The notes under the pieces: generated by a model
Seen by the model: the letters and a program-made list of their open reading frames with translations, nothing else
Told to the model about the DNA's origin: nothing
Database searches by the model: none
Assembly: GCF_900167365.1 (NCBI RefSeq)
Contig: NZ_FUXL01000006.1
Location: forward strand, 214,523 to 278,522
Source: Consotaella salsifontis
GTDB lineage: Bacteria; Pseudomonadota; Alphaproteobacteria; Rhizobiales; Rhizobiaceae
Direction: 5' to 3'
Length of the DNA stretch: 64,000 bases
Shown: positions 9,166 through 18,438 of the stretch, in pieces
How positions within the stretch are numbered: position 1 is the stretch's first letter
How the letters are laid out: every line of letters begins with the position of its first letter
Translations under genes and position numbers: made by a program

Positions 9166-9612
9166 AGAGTAACCCCTCTCTCTGCGTCGGGTTTTCGGCG
9201 AGGATTCCCCTCTCACCGAAGAAGCTGCACGATTGAGCGAGGGCTTAATGACCGGGGGCTGTGACGAGAATGCGGACCGCAGCCGGCAAGAATGAGGTCA
9301 TTTCGAGATGATGGAACTTTCCTGCGACATGGTTTTCAGAAAGTGAACTTCATACCTCCGGCGATCCGGGCTCTTTGTCCCAGGAAGAGGGAAGCGGATC
9401 TTGCGCAAACCTTACCCGCCGCTCGGTGAGCCAAGGGCCCTGCGCCCTCTCCCCAACACGGAAGAGCAACAAACGCTGGCTCTTCGAGCGATCTCCGAAT
9501 GCCCCTGCCAAAACGGCATGCCTTCTATGCGGAGACTGGCATTGCTCATCGGCCTCGAATCCTCCACCTTCAGTTCAACCGATTAGATCGGACATTAAAG
9601 GGGATAAAGACC
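9166..9612. other. 447-base intergenic region without a recognisable gene
   Basis: This lies between the divergent rlpA-like gene and the DUF3563 gene and should hold both promoters. The stretch just before the DUF3563 start is relatively AT-rich. I see no convincing open frame with a ribosome site, no tRNA and no clear riboswitch fold. Confidence 0.5.
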
Positions 9613-9774
9613 ATGAAAATCGTCAGCACCATTCGCAGTGCCATGAAGCGCTATCGCGATTCCAACCCGGAACTCGACTACCTGAACGAGGCCACTTCCT
9701 GTGCCGATCTCGAGTGCCGTGAGCGCGAAATCACCCGCGGGCGTTTCCGCAACCAGCGTCGCATGGGGTTCTAA
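9613..9774 (+). CDS. DUF3563-like micro-protein
   Basis: 53 aa, reading MKIVSTIRSAMKRY and then DSNPELDYLNEATSCADLECREREITRG with a basic C-terminus. The D-YLNEA--DLE-R-RE pattern resembles DUF3563, a family of about 50-residue proteins. It is basic and could bind nucleic acid or membrane, but no role is established. A strong ribosome site (AAAGGGG) precedes the ATG, and two intrinsic terminators follow within 160 bases. This favours a short, well-expressed transcript. DUF1127 was considered, but its arginine-rich N-terminal motif is absent. Confidence 0.65.
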   Translation: MKIVSTIRSAMKRYRDSNPELDYLNEATSCADLECREREITRGRFRNQRRMGF

Positions 9775-9858
9775 GTACTGTGTACGCACCTGTAATGCCA
9801 AGCCGGGAACGGCGCTCGCAGCCGCCCGGCAGGGGAACCGACGCGGATGGACCGCGCC

Positions 9859-9881
9859 GGCGCCGAAGCGCCCTGTTTTTT
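9859..9881 (+). terminator. intrinsic terminator 1 after DUF3563 gene
   Basis: A GGCGC stem with a CGAA loop and GCGCC, then CTG and a run of six T. This is a textbook factor-independent terminator about 85 bases after the micro-protein stop codon. Confidence 0.75.
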
Positions 9882-9899
9882 CGGGGTGACAGAGTGGGA

Positions 9900-9931
9900 G
9901 GGGACGGGATTTCAGATCGCCGTCCCCTTTT
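9900..9931 (+). terminator. intrinsic terminator 2 after DUF3563 gene
   Basis: An 8-bp stem GGGGACGG/CCGTCCCC with a 12-base loop, followed by TTTTGTTT. It stands 18 bases after the first terminator, giving a tandem stop before the convergent GGDEF-EAL gene. Confidence 0.75.
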
Positions 9932-9995
9932 GTTTCGGGCCGTATAGCCGTCTCTAGACAGTTTCGCGCGGCTTGCCCTGACGAACCGCGAACAT

Positions 9996-12446
9996 TCAGC
10001 CGACGAACGCGAGATGCGACGTATCGGCTTCGCCTGCGGGCCGCGACATCCGAGGTTGCGGCCGGAACCGCATCAAGAGCCCTGCAACTTCCAGGGCCGG
10101 CACGGGCGGGCTGAAGAAATAGCCCTGCATCTCCCGGCAGCCTTCTCGCTCCAGCACATCATAGTGCTCGGACGTCTCCACGCCCTCCGCGATGACCGAA
10201 ATCCCCATGGATCGGCTGAGACCGATAACCGCGCGCACGACCGCGATGTTCTCGGGCTCGGTCAAATGCCGCACGAACGACTGGTCGATCTTCACCTTGT
10301 CGAAGGGAAACTTCGTAAGGTAGCCGAGCGACGAATATCCTGTTCCAAAGTCGTCCATCGAAAGCCGGATGCCCCGGGCGCGGAACGCCTGAAGGACGGC
10401 GAGCGTAGCCCGATCATCCTCGAGCATCAGCGACTCGGTCACTTCGAGCTGCAGACGTGACGGCGGAAGGCCGGTCGCATTCAGGATATCCTCCACCCGC
10501 CGAGAAAGATCGGGATCGCGAAACTGGATCGGCGAAAGATTGACCGAGATGGAAAGTTGGGACGGCCACTGCGCAGCTTGGCGGCAGGCCGCTTCCAGCG
10601 CCCACAACCCCATCGCGTCGATGAGCCCGACCTCTTCCGCGATCGGAATGAACTCACCCGGCGACACCAAGCCCCGCTCGGGATGCCGCCACCGGATCAG
10701 GGCCTCGAAACCTGAAATGGTTCCGCGAGCCACGTCGTAGAACGGCTGGTAGAAGAGCTCGAATTCGTCCGCCTCGACCGCCCTGCGCAGGTCGATCTCC
10801 ATGCGTCGCCGCCGCTCGATGGTTTCGGCCATTTCGGGCTTGAAGAAGCGATAGGCGTTTCGCCCGGCAGCCTTGGCGCTGTAGAGCGCGAGATCGACAT
10901 CCTTGAGGAGGGCGTCCGGATCGATCAAGGTCCCCGTTTCTTTTTCGGAATTGACGACGATTCCGATGCTGACGCCGATGCTGATCTTGTGGTGCTCGAT
11001 ATCGAACGGCGCGGCAAGCGCTGCGATCAGCCGTTTGGCCAGAGCCTCCGCGCTCTCAGGCTGAGCGACACCAACCTGAATCACTGCGAACTCGTCGCCG
11101 CCGGTGCGGGCGAGCAGGTCACGTTTGCCAACGCACTCGCAAAGCCTTGCGCTGACTGCCTTCAGCAGCCGGTCCCCAACCGGGTGCCCGAGCGTGTCGT
11201 TGACCGTCTTGAAGCCATCGAGATCCAGACTGAGAAGCGCCACGCCGGGCATTCCGAACAGCTTTTCCAACCGCTCGCGGAAGCGCAATCGGTTGGGCAG
11301 ATCGGTCAAGGCGTCGTGGCGCGCCAGATGACGCATCTTCTGGTCCGCGATGTGCCGCTCGGTAATGTCTTCCAGCGTCGCCACCAGACCTCCGCCCTCG
11401 ATCCATTGGCGCGAAATGGCAATCACGCGGCCATCGGGCATCTCGGCCGTGAAGAAGGCGCCCTCGCTCGGGGCGAGAACATGGTGGAGAAACGGATCGT
11501 CCAGCATTTCTCGCGAGGTCAGTCCAAATCTCCGCGCTCCGAACATCTGTTCGAAGCGCTTGTTGTGAACCATCAGCTTGAGATCCCGGTCGAAGAGGCA
11601 TAGCCCCTGAGACATGTTGTTCAGCGCAGCTTCCCAGCGCGCACCCTGGATGGCGATAGTTCCGGAAAGATTGGCGGCCTGCGTCTTGCGCTCCTTTTCC
11701 ATGCCGGTGATCTGTCCGGCGATGCTCGTCTGCATCGCGTCGAGCGCCCTGAGAAGCTGGGCCGTCTCGCTACGTCCGCGTGTAATGATCTGGTTGTCGA
11801 AGCTCTTGGCCGCGATCGAATTGATGATCCGCGTCGCCCGCTTGATCGGGGCAACGATGGTGCGTCCGAGAAGGAAGAACACCAGGATGGCGATCGTGGC
11901 GGCGATGCCGGCCGCCCGCCAGGTTCCAGTTCTGAACTGGTCAAGATACGCGTAGACGGCGCGCTGTGTGGTGCGTCCATCCCGCAGCACAGCGGCGGCG
12001 ATTGTCGCTATCTCGTCGTTGGCGATGGCAAGATCGCTCACAACCTTGCGAGCGCTCGCAGCGCCACCGCTGGCGCGCAACCTTGAGAGCTGAACGCGCA
12101 CCTCATCGATCAGCCCATGGGTCTTCTCCGAGGTGGCGATTGCGGCCGACTGCTGCAGCGTCTCATCGATTTTGGTTAGCCCATCCAGGAGAACGTCGAT
12201 ATTCTCCTGGCGCAGCGGTCCGGAGTCTCTCGTGCCCTGCCCTTCGCGGGCTTCGAAGGTCGTCGACAGAGCACTCAACACGCCCTGAGCCGACCGCAAA
12301 TGGTCGAGCGAAACCATCCCGTGCTCGTAGAGCCGGTCGGCGCTCCGCCGGACCTCGCCCTGCGATTCAATGGCGAGTTGTGCCACCGCCACATCGGCCA
12401 GGATCAACGCCAGACACGCGATCAAGAGCTTCCATCGGATCGGCAA
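9996..12446 (-). CDS. membrane-bound GGDEF-EAL protein (c-di-GMP synthesis/degradation) with HAMP and PAS
   Basis: 816 aa. Layout: a membrane helix (about 7-25), a helical periplasmic sensor, a second helix (about 176-195), a HAMP linker, a PAS domain (about 275-365), GGDEF and EAL. Catalytic signatures look intact. Diguanylate cyclase: RTGGDEFAVIQ. Phosphodiesterase: EALIRWRHPERG, then EVTESLMLED, MDDFGTGYSSLGYL, KIDQSFV and AEGVETSEHY. Both activities are therefore possible, with direction set by the sensor. The ligand of the helical sensor is unknown. It stands alone, convergent with the DUF3563 transcript. Confidence 0.93.
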   Translation of the reverse strand: MPIRWKLLIACLALILADVAVAQLAIESQGEVRRSADRLYEHGMVSLDHLRSAQGVLSALSTTFEAREGQGTRDSGPLRQENIDVLLDGLTKIDETLQQSAAIATSEKTHGLIDEVRVQLSRLRASGGAASARKVVSDLAIANDEIATIAAAVLRDGRTTQRAVYAYLDQFRTGTWRAAGIAATIAILVFFLLGRTIVAPIKRATRIINSIAAKSFDNQIITRGRSETAQLLRALDAMQTSIAGQITGMEKERKTQAANLSGTIAIQGARWEAALNNMSQGLCLFDRDLKLMVHNKRFEQMFGARRFGLTSREMLDDPFLHHVLAPSEGAFFTAEMPDGRVIAISRQWIEGGGLVATLEDITERHIADQKMRHLARHDALTDLPNRLRFRERLEKLFGMPGVALLSLDLDGFKTVNDTLGHPVGDRLLKAVSARLCECVGKRDLLARTGGDEFAVIQVGVAQPESAEALAKRLIAALAAPFDIEHHKISIGVSIGIVVNSEKETGTLIDPDALLKDVDLALYSAKAAGRNAYRFFKPEMAETIERRRRMEIDLRRAVEADEFELFYQPFYDVARGTISGFEALIRWRHPERGLVSPGEFIPIAEEVGLIDAMGLWALEAACRQAAQWPSQLSISVNLSPIQFRDPDLSRRVEDILNATGLPPSRLQLEVTESLMLEDDRATLAVLQAFRARGIRLSMDDFGTGYSSLGYLTKFPFDKVKIDQSFVRHLTEPENIAVVRAVIGLSRSMGISVIAEGVETSEHYDVLEREGCREMQGYFFSPPVPALEVAGLLMRFRPQPRMSRPAGEADTSHLAFVG

Positions 12447-12709
12447 ACGCGCCCTCCTGCTCGAGCCTGTCTCGGCGGACCCAAGTTGACATTAGGGCAG
12501 CCAACCTTAAAAAATCCTCTGTTGCCCGAAGCGTTTTGGGTACTTCCGGTGGATTCGCCGTGCTTTTTCTTTGCCACCCACGAATTGGGCGGGGTTCGAA
12601 GGTTCACGTTTCACAAGCCATAGAGCAGAGCGAGCGCTCGCCCCGCTCGGCGGTCGGAGGCCTCACTCTCCGCCTTTCCATCTCCCATTGAACATTGAAG
12701 GGACTAGTC

Positions 12710-13591
12710 ATGGCACAATTCGACGTTGCGTCCTCCGGTCGATTCAAGATCGGCGGCAAGGAATTTCATCGCCTGGGCTTCGGCGCCATGCGCATCGTGG
12801 GCGCAGGCGTATGGGGCGAGCCGGCGGATCGCGCGGAGGCGCTTCGCGTTCTGCGGCGACTGCCGGAACTGGGCATCGACTTTGTCGACACCGCCGATTC
12901 CTATGGGCCGGATGTGTCCGAGCTTCTCATCAGGGAAGCGCTGCACCCCTACGCTGGCACATTCGTGGCCACGAAGGGCGGGCTGACGCGCAGCGGCCCC
13001 AACGCGTGGCATCCCGTCGGGCGGCCTGAATATCTGCGCCAGCAGGCGCTCAAGAGCTGCCGCAATCTCGGGGTCGAACGGATCGACCTTTGGCAGCTTC
13101 ATCGCATCGACGCCAAGGTGCCGAGAGACGAGCAGTTCGACGCGATGAAAAGCCTCCAGGACGATGGCATCGTTACAGCACTCGGTCTGAGCGAGGTGTC
13201 CGTCGAGGACATTGAAGCCGCATCGAAGGTCTTCGAGGTGGCCACCGTGCAAAACCGCTACAATCTCGTCGATCGCGGCAGCGAGGCCGTCCTCGACTAT
13301 TGCGAGGCAAAAGGGATCGGCTTCATCCCGTGGTTCCCGCTGGCCGCCGGCGATCTGGCCCGCCCCGGAACCGTTCTCGACTCGGTCGCACGCAAGCACG
13401 GCGCCAAGCCGAGCCAGATCGCCCTCGCCTGGATTCTGAAGCGCAGCCCCGTCGTCCTCCCGATCCCCGGCACGTCGAAGGTTTCCCATCTCGAGGAAAA
13501 CGCAGCCGCTGCCGCGATCGATCTGTCGGACGAGGATTTCGCCGCGCTCGATCAGGAAGGGCGCGCCGAGGCGAACAAGAAGAAGAGCTGA
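12710..13591 (+). CDS. aldo/keto reductase
   Basis: 293 aa TIM-barrel oxidoreductase that uses NADPH. The catalytic tetrad is visible: Asp in [10 protein letters not shown], Tyr in the same block, Lys in FVATKGGL and His in LWQLHRID. The C-terminal cofactor-binding segment reads [18 protein letters not shown]. The start follows GAAGGGAC upstream of the ATG, five codons inside the longest frame. The substrate cannot be told. It lies 93 bases before the GH13 glucosidase on the same strand, so the two may be co-expressed and act on carbohydrate-derived carbonyls, but that is inference. Confidence 0.9.
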   Translation: MAQFDVASSGRFKIGGKEFHRLGFGAMRIVGAGVWGEPADRAEALRVLRRLPELGIDFVDTADSYGPDVSELLIREALHPYAGTFVATKGGLTRSGPNAWHPVGRPEYLRQQALKSCRNLGVERIDLWQLHRIDAKVPRDEQFDAMKSLQDDGIVTALGLSEVSVEDIEAASKVFEVATVQNRYNLVDRGSEAVLDYCEAKGIGFIPWFPLAAGDLARPGTVLDSVARKHGAKPSQIALAWILKRSPVVLPIPGTSKVSHLEENAAAAAIDLSDEDFAALDQEGRAEANKKKS

Positions 13592-13684
13592 CCGACGACG
13601 GTGGCGGAACGGCGCTCGCCCAAATCCGTTCTGTGCGGGCGAGCGCCACCGCCGCCGTTGGAACTTCTCGTACGGGGGAACAAC

Positions 13685-15277
13685 ATGCCCAGGATCGCCT
13701 GGTGGCAATCAGGAATTGTCTATCAAGTCTATCCTCGTTCCTTCCAGGACAGCAATGGCGACGGCGTCGGCGACCTCATCGGTATCCGCAACCGCCTCGA
13801 CCACTTGAAGTGGCTCGGCGTCGACGCGCTGTGGATCTCTCCATTTTTCCCCTCGCCGATGGCCGACTTCGGCTATGACGTTCAGGACTACTGCGGCGTC
13901 GACCCGTTGTTCGGCACGCTGGATGACTTCGACGCCCTGGTCGCAAAGGCCCACGGCAAAGGCTTGAAGGTGATCCTGGACTTCGTGCCGAACCACACGT
14001 CCGACCAGCATCCATGGCTCGTCGAAAGCCGCTCCTCACGCCATAATCCCAAACGGGACTGGTATATCTGGCGCGACCCGAAGCCGGACGGTAGCCCGCC
14101 CAACAACTGGGTGAGCCATTTCGGAGGCAGCGCCTGGCAGCTCGATGAAGCGACAGGCCAGTACTACTACCATGCCTTTCTGAAGGAGCAGCCGGACCTC
14201 GACTGGCGAAATCCCGAGGTCCAAAGTGCGATGCACGATACCCTGCGCTTCTGGATGAATCGCGGCGTCGACGGCTTCCGCGTCGACGTCATCTGGCTGA
14301 TGATCAAGGATCGCGAGCTTCGCGACAATCCCATCAACCCCGCTTGGCACGAAGGCATGCCCGATATCCAGCGAGTTCTGCCGGTCCACACGGCCGACCA
14401 GCCGGAGGTTCATGAGGTCATTCGCGGCCTTCGCCGGGTGGTCGACGAGTATGACGACCGCGTCCTGATCGGAGAAATCTATCTGCCGGTCGATCGTCTC
14501 GTCACCTACTACGGCGAAGATCTCACGGGGACGCACCTGCCCTTCAACTTCCAGCTGATCCTGGCGCAATGGAAGGCCGACGTGGTCGCCTCTCTGATCA
14601 CGGAATATGAAGCGGCTCTGCCGCCGGGAGGCTGGCCGAACTGGGTGCTTGGAAACCACGACCAGCCGCGTATCGCCGCCCGTGTCGGTGCGGCGCAGGC
14701 GCGCGTTGCCGCGATGCTGTTGCTGACGCTCCGGGGCACGCCGACCATCTACTACGGGGACGAACTAGGGCTATCGAGCGTCGCCATTCCACCCGAGGCC
14801 GCCCAGGACCCCTGGGAGAAGAACGAGCCGGGGCGCGGCTTCAGTCGTGATCCGGAAAGAACGCCGATGCAGTGGGATGAAACGGAGAATGCCGGCTTCA
14901 CCACCGGCCGGCCCTGGCTGCCCCTGTCGGATGACCACACGGCCCAAAACGTCGATCGGATGCGCGAGGACGAAACGTCGATTCTATGGCTTTACCGCCG
15001 TCTCGTGGCGCTACGCCGTGAAAAAGCATCTTTCAGCATCGGTGATTTTCGCCTGCTCACCCAGTCCGGCGACGTTCTCGTTTTCCAGCGCCTCTATCGC
15101 GACGAGCGGTTCATTGTCGCGCTCAACATGAGCTCTCGTGCCGCGACCGTGGCGATCCCCGAGATGGAGAACGGTGGGGCGATTCGCCTTTCCACATCAC
15201 TAAGCCGCGAAGCCGAGCACGTGTCGGCGACATTGGTCCTCGACGCCGATGAGGGGCTCGTGATCGAGCCAGCCTGA
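13685..15277 (+). CDS. GH13 family alpha-glucosidase (oligo-1,6-glucosidase/sucrose hydrolase-like)
   Basis: 530 aa, cytoplasmic (no signal peptide). GH13 conserved regions are present: DFVPNHTSD (I), DGFRVDVIW with the nucleophile Asp (II), LIGEIYL with the acid/base Glu (III) and VLGNHDQPRI with the transition-state Asp (IV). The N-terminus, WWQSGIVYQVYPRSFQDSNGDG, is typical of alpha-glucosidase and trehalose synthase subfamilies. The start has GGGGG six bases upstream of the ATG. It hydrolyses alpha-glucosides taken up by the cell. The exact substrate preference is not determinable by eye. Confidence 0.92.
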   Translation: MPRIAWWQSGIVYQVYPRSFQDSNGDGVGDLIGIRNRLDHLKWLGVDALWISPFFPSPMADFGYDVQDYCGVDPLFGTLDDFDALVAKAHGKGLKVILDFVPNHTSDQHPWLVESRSSRHNPKRDWYIWRDPKPDGSPPNNWVSHFGGSAWQLDEATGQYYYHAFLKEQPDLDWRNPEVQSAMHDTLRFWMNRGVDGFRVDVIWLMIKDRELRDNPINPAWHEGMPDIQRVLPVHTADQPEVHEVIRGLRRVVDEYDDRVLIGEIYLPVDRLVTYYGEDLTGTHLPFNFQLILAQWKADVVASLITEYEAALPPGGWPNWVLGNHDQPRIAARVGAAQARVAAMLLLTLRGTPTIYYGDELGLSSVAIPPEAAQDPWEKNEPGRGFSRDPERTPMQWDETENAGFTTGRPWLPLSDDHTAQNVDRMREDETSILWLYRRLVALRREKASFSIGDFRLLTQSGDVLVFQRLYRDERFIVALNMSSRAATVAIPEMENGGAIRLSTSLSREAEHVSATLVLDADEGLVIEPA

Positions 15278-15317
15278 GCGACGCACCTGACTTCGATCAG
15301 GGGCGGTGCCCAAAGGT

Positions 15318-17012
15318 TCAGCCAAACGCCCTGGAAACGCGGGCTGTCAGCGCGTGGACGGGCGAGCCTTCACTGCCGATCTGAAACTTCGCCACCATCT
15401 GGTTCATGTTCACCGCCTCTGCCGCGAGCTCGCTGCTCGCCGCTGTGGTCTCCTCGACCATTGCGGCATTCTGCTGGGTCGCCTGATTGAGCATGTCGAT
15501 AGCGGTGTTGATCTCGTTTAGCCCGGTCGCCTGGCTGCGGGACGCATCGACGATCGCGACGACGTGACCGTTGATCTCGGCCACCTCCGAAACGATCTCC
15601 TCCAGCGCGCGGCCGGTGTCGTTGACGAGCTGAACGCCGCGCCCGACCTGGTCCGCCGACTTGGAAATCAAATCCTTGATCTCCCTCGCAGCCTCGGCGG
15701 ATCTCTGCGCCAGCGCCCGCACTTCCTGGGCAACCACGGCGAAACCCTTGCCGGCCTCGCCGGCACGCGCCGCCTCGACGCCCGCGTTGAGCGCCAGGAG
15801 GTTGGTCTGGAAAGCGATCTCGTCGATCACGCCGATGATCTTGGTGATTTCCGCCGACGACTTTTCGATATGTCCCATGGCCTCGACGGCGCGATTGACA
15901 ATCCCGCCGGAGCGTTCGGCATTGGCCCGCGTCAGCGTCACCAACTGACCGGCCTCATCGGCCTTGCGCGCCGAGGTCGTGACGGTCTTGTTCATCTCCG
16001 AGAGAGCACCGGAGGTCTGCTCCAGCGCCGCGGCCTGTTGTTCGGTGCGGTGTGAGAGATCGTCGGCGGCCGTACGCACCTGGGAGGAGCTGACCTCGAT
16101 CGATGAGGCGCTACCCGCCATCGCCCGGACCGTATCCTGAAGCTGTTCCAACGATCGGTTGAGATTATGCCGAAGAGGCTCCAGCGCCGGAATGAAGGCA
16201 TGTTCCAGCCGCTGAAGGAGATCGCCCTCGGCGAGTTGCTGCAGAGCCGTCGCCAGTTCGTTGACCGCATTGACGCGCGGTGTGACGTCCGTGGCGAACT
16301 TCACCACTTTCGAAACCTTGCCGTTGGCGCAGAAGATCGGGTTGTAGGACGCCTGGATATAGACCGCCCGGCAGCCCTTCCCGATGCGCTTGTATTCGTC
16401 GGAGAGGAACTCCCCGCCCCTCAGGCGGTCCCAAAAGAGTTGGTAGTCGCGCGATTGGGCAAAGCTCGGCTCCACGAACATGCGGTGATGCTTGCCGACG
16501 ATCTCCTCCCGGCGATAGCCGAGAGCGTTGAGAAAGTTCTCATTGGCGTCGAGGATCTCACCATTCGGCGTGAACTCGATCACCGCCTGCGCGCGGTTGA
16601 TGGCCGCGATCTTGCCGGCGTCCTCGTTCGCCTGATGGGTAATGGCCGTGACGTCGCTGGCCACCTTGATGACCTTGTAGACCTTGCCGCTACCGTTTTT
16701 GACCGGATTGTAGGTCGCGCGAATCCAAACCTCACGTCCGCCCTTGCCGAAGCGTTGAAACCGTTCGGCGACGAATTCGCCGCGCGCGAGCTTTGCCCAG
16801 AACTCGGCATACTGAGGAGACTTCGCATACTCCTCGCTGACGAACATACGATGTTGCCGCCCGATGATCTCAGCCGGCTCATATCCCATGACGGTGCAGA
16901 AATTGCCGTTGGCGTGAAGAATCTTGCCTGTCAGATCGAACTCGATGATCGCCAGGGACCTATCGAGAGCGGCCAAGACGTTCGCGGAGTCGGACGAGAA
17001 GAGGCCCTTCAT
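15318..17012 (-). CDS. soluble PAS-PAS methyl-accepting chemotaxis protein
   Basis: 564 aa without membrane helices. The start MKGLFSSDSANVL is fixed by AAGGAGAT upstream; 77 further in-frame codons are discarded. Two PAS domains (about 20-130 and 140-255) carry repeated motifs (GNFCTVMGYEPAEIIGRQHRMFV and ENFLNALGYRREEIVGKHHRMFV). A HAMP-like linker (LAEGDLLQRLEHAFIPALEP) and the signalling domain follow, with the hairpin tip IGVIDEIAFQTNLLALNAGVEAARAGEAGKGFAVVAQEVRALA split across the conserved fold. This architecture (as in McpB-like cytoplasmic receptors) suggests sensing of an intracellular or membrane-permeable cue such as redox state. No che genes adjoin it. Confidence 0.92.
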   Translation of the reverse strand: MKGLFSSDSANVLAALDRSLAIIEFDLTGKILHANGNFCTVMGYEPAEIIGRQHRMFVSEEYAKSPQYAEFWAKLARGEFVAERFQRFGKGGREVWIRATYNPVKNGSGKVYKVIKVASDVTAITHQANEDAGKIAAINRAQAVIEFTPNGEILDANENFLNALGYRREEIVGKHHRMFVEPSFAQSRDYQLFWDRLRGGEFLSDEYKRIGKGCRAVYIQASYNPIFCANGKVSKVVKFATDVTPRVNAVNELATALQQLAEGDLLQRLEHAFIPALEPLRHNLNRSLEQLQDTVRAMAGSASSIEVSSSQVRTAADDLSHRTEQQAAALEQTSGALSEMNKTVTTSARKADEAGQLVTLTRANAERSGGIVNRAVEAMGHIEKSSAEITKIIGVIDEIAFQTNLLALNAGVEAARAGEAGKGFAVVAQEVRALAQRSAEAAREIKDLISKSADQVGRGVQLVNDTGRALEEIVSEVAEINGHVVAIVDASRSQATGLNEINTAIDMLNQATQQNAAMVEETTAASSELAAEAVNMNQMVAKFQIGSEGSPVHALTARVSRAFG

Positions 17013-17472
17013 TTTATCTCCTTCACCGCCAGGGCCGTGAAAAAGAACACCAGTCGGCCGGGTCGGTGCCTCACACGAGTAGACAAAAGTTATTGAGAAA
17101 TTGAGAACGCGCAATGCGAAAATACAAGTTCCCAACGACTGCAGATATAGTATGCGGTCGAGTTTATCTGCGACAATTAAACCTTCGATTGTATAAGCAA
17201 TAAGTAAGAATGTGGACCGTCGGCCACGGTTGGCGCAAGGCACTCGTCGCTGAGGGCGACGGCGCAGACCCCCATGTGGCGCACCTTGACCTTGATGACG
17301 AGGCGCCGCTTTGCCTTGCCTGACCTCCCTAGCGCCCCCGCCCGCCCCACCAGAATGGAATATGCGCGAAGCACACGCGAGCCTTAAAAAAAACGGCCGG
17401 AAAACCGGCCGCCAGAGTTAGGAGGAAAGAGCGACGACCGAAAGAAAGCCCGGCCGTCGCAAGAATTTGATG
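17013..17472. other. 460-base intergenic region
   Basis: It contains the upstream region of the chemoreceptor (AT-rich around 17070-17210, likely its promoter) and the transaldolase terminator at 17386-17411. A 65-codon minus frame at 17177-17374 lacks a ribosome site and was not called. Confidence 0.5.
17386..17411 (-). terminator. intrinsic terminator of transaldolase gene
   Basis: A perfect 7-bp stem CGGCCGG/CCGGCCG with a 4-base loop. On the minus strand it is followed by eight T. It lies about 60 bases after the transaldolase stop codon. Confidence 0.85.
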
Positions 17473-18438
17473 TCAGGCAGCGGCCTTCATCTTCGACTGG
17501 ATCATGCTGATCAGCGTTTCGGTGTCGCGGGTGAAGAGACGGATGCCATCGGCGAACTTCTCGGTCGCCATCGCATTCTCGTTCATCTCCCAGCGCCAGG
17601 AAGCCTCGGTGTAGGACTGGCGCTTCATGCTCGCGTCCTTGAAGTCCGCCGGCAGAACACGCTCGACCTCGCCCTCGGTCTGCTGAAGCTGCTGCAGCAG
17701 GACCGGGGAGACGGTCAGACGATCGATGCCCGCCAAGCCGAGAACCTGCTCGACATTGCGGAACGACGCGCCCATGACAATCGTCTTGTAGCCGAAGTTG
17801 CGCATGTAATTCTGGATGTTGCGCACACCGACGACGCCCGGATCGTTATCGGCGTTGTCGATCTTCGTGCCATGGCCCTGGTACCACTCGGTGATGCGGC
17901 CGCAGTAGGGCGAGATCATGAAGGCGCCGGCGTCGGCGCAGGCGATCGCCTGGGTCAGGCTGAAGATCAGCGTCGAGTTGACGCCGATGCCCATCTTCGT
18001 CAGTTTCTCAGCGGCCTTGATGCCTTCCCACGTCGCAGCAACCTTGATCAGGACGCGCTTGGTGTCGATTCCCTCGGCCTGATAGAGGTCGATAATGCGC
18101 TTGGTGCGCTCAACGGTGGCGTCGGTATCGAACGACAGGCGAATGTCGACCTCAGTCGAAACGAAGCCGGGAACGACTTCGAGAGACTTCATGCCAAAAG
18201 TCACAGCCAGACGATCAAGGGCGAGATTGATGAACTTGTCCGAGTCGCTCTCGCGCTTGGCGGCCCATGCGACCGCGTCGTCGATCATGTGCGCGTACTG
18301 CGGCTGGCTGGCAGCACGATAGATGAGCGTCGGATTGGTGGTCGAGTCCTGCGCGCCCAGCGCCTTCATGACCGAGAAATCACCGGTATCGGCGACGATG
18401 ATGGTATGCTTCGCAAGACCTGTAAGCTTGTCGGTCAT
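17473..18438 (-). CDS. tal: transaldolase
   Basis: 321 aa, the classical TalB-length class. It moves a dihydroxyacetone unit between sugar phosphates in the non-oxidative pentose phosphate pathway. Family blocks: DTGDFSVMKALGAQDSTTNPTLI, EVDIRLSFDT, RVLIKVAATWEG (Schiff-base Lys), GIGVNSTLIFSLTQAIACADAG, SPYCGRITEWYQ and YMRNFGYKTIVMGASFRNVEQV. Monocistronic, with its own terminator and a long upstream region. Its closeness to the dihydroxyacetone kinase gene, also minus strand, is suggestive of shared triose and pentose metabolism, though they are not in one operon. Confidence 0.96.
   Translation of the reverse strand: MTDKLTGLAKHTIIVADTGDFSVMKALGAQDSTTNPTLIYRAASQPQYAHMIDDAVAWAAKRESDSDKFINLALDRLAVTFGMKSLEVVPGFVSTEVDIRLSFDTDATVERTKRIIDLYQAEGIDTKRVLIKVAATWEGIKAAEKLTKMGIGVNSTLIFSLTQAIACADAGAFMISPYCGRITEWYQGHGTKIDNADNDPGVVGVRNIQNYMRNFGYKTIVMGASFRNVEQVLGLAGIDRLTVSPVLLQQLQQTEGEVERVLPADFKDASMKRQSYTEASWRWEMNENAMATEKFADGIRLFTRDTETLISMIQSKMKAAA

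Noticed and set aside
9613..9774. DUF1127 assignment for the micro-protein
   Set aside because: The Arg-rich N-terminus and the LSDRELxDIGL motif of DUF1127 are absent; the YLNEA--DLE pattern fits DUF3563 better.
17177..17374. 65-codon minus-strand frame upstream of the chemoreceptor gene
   Set aside because: No ATG with a ribosome site; it overlaps a likely promoter region and has no recognisable features.
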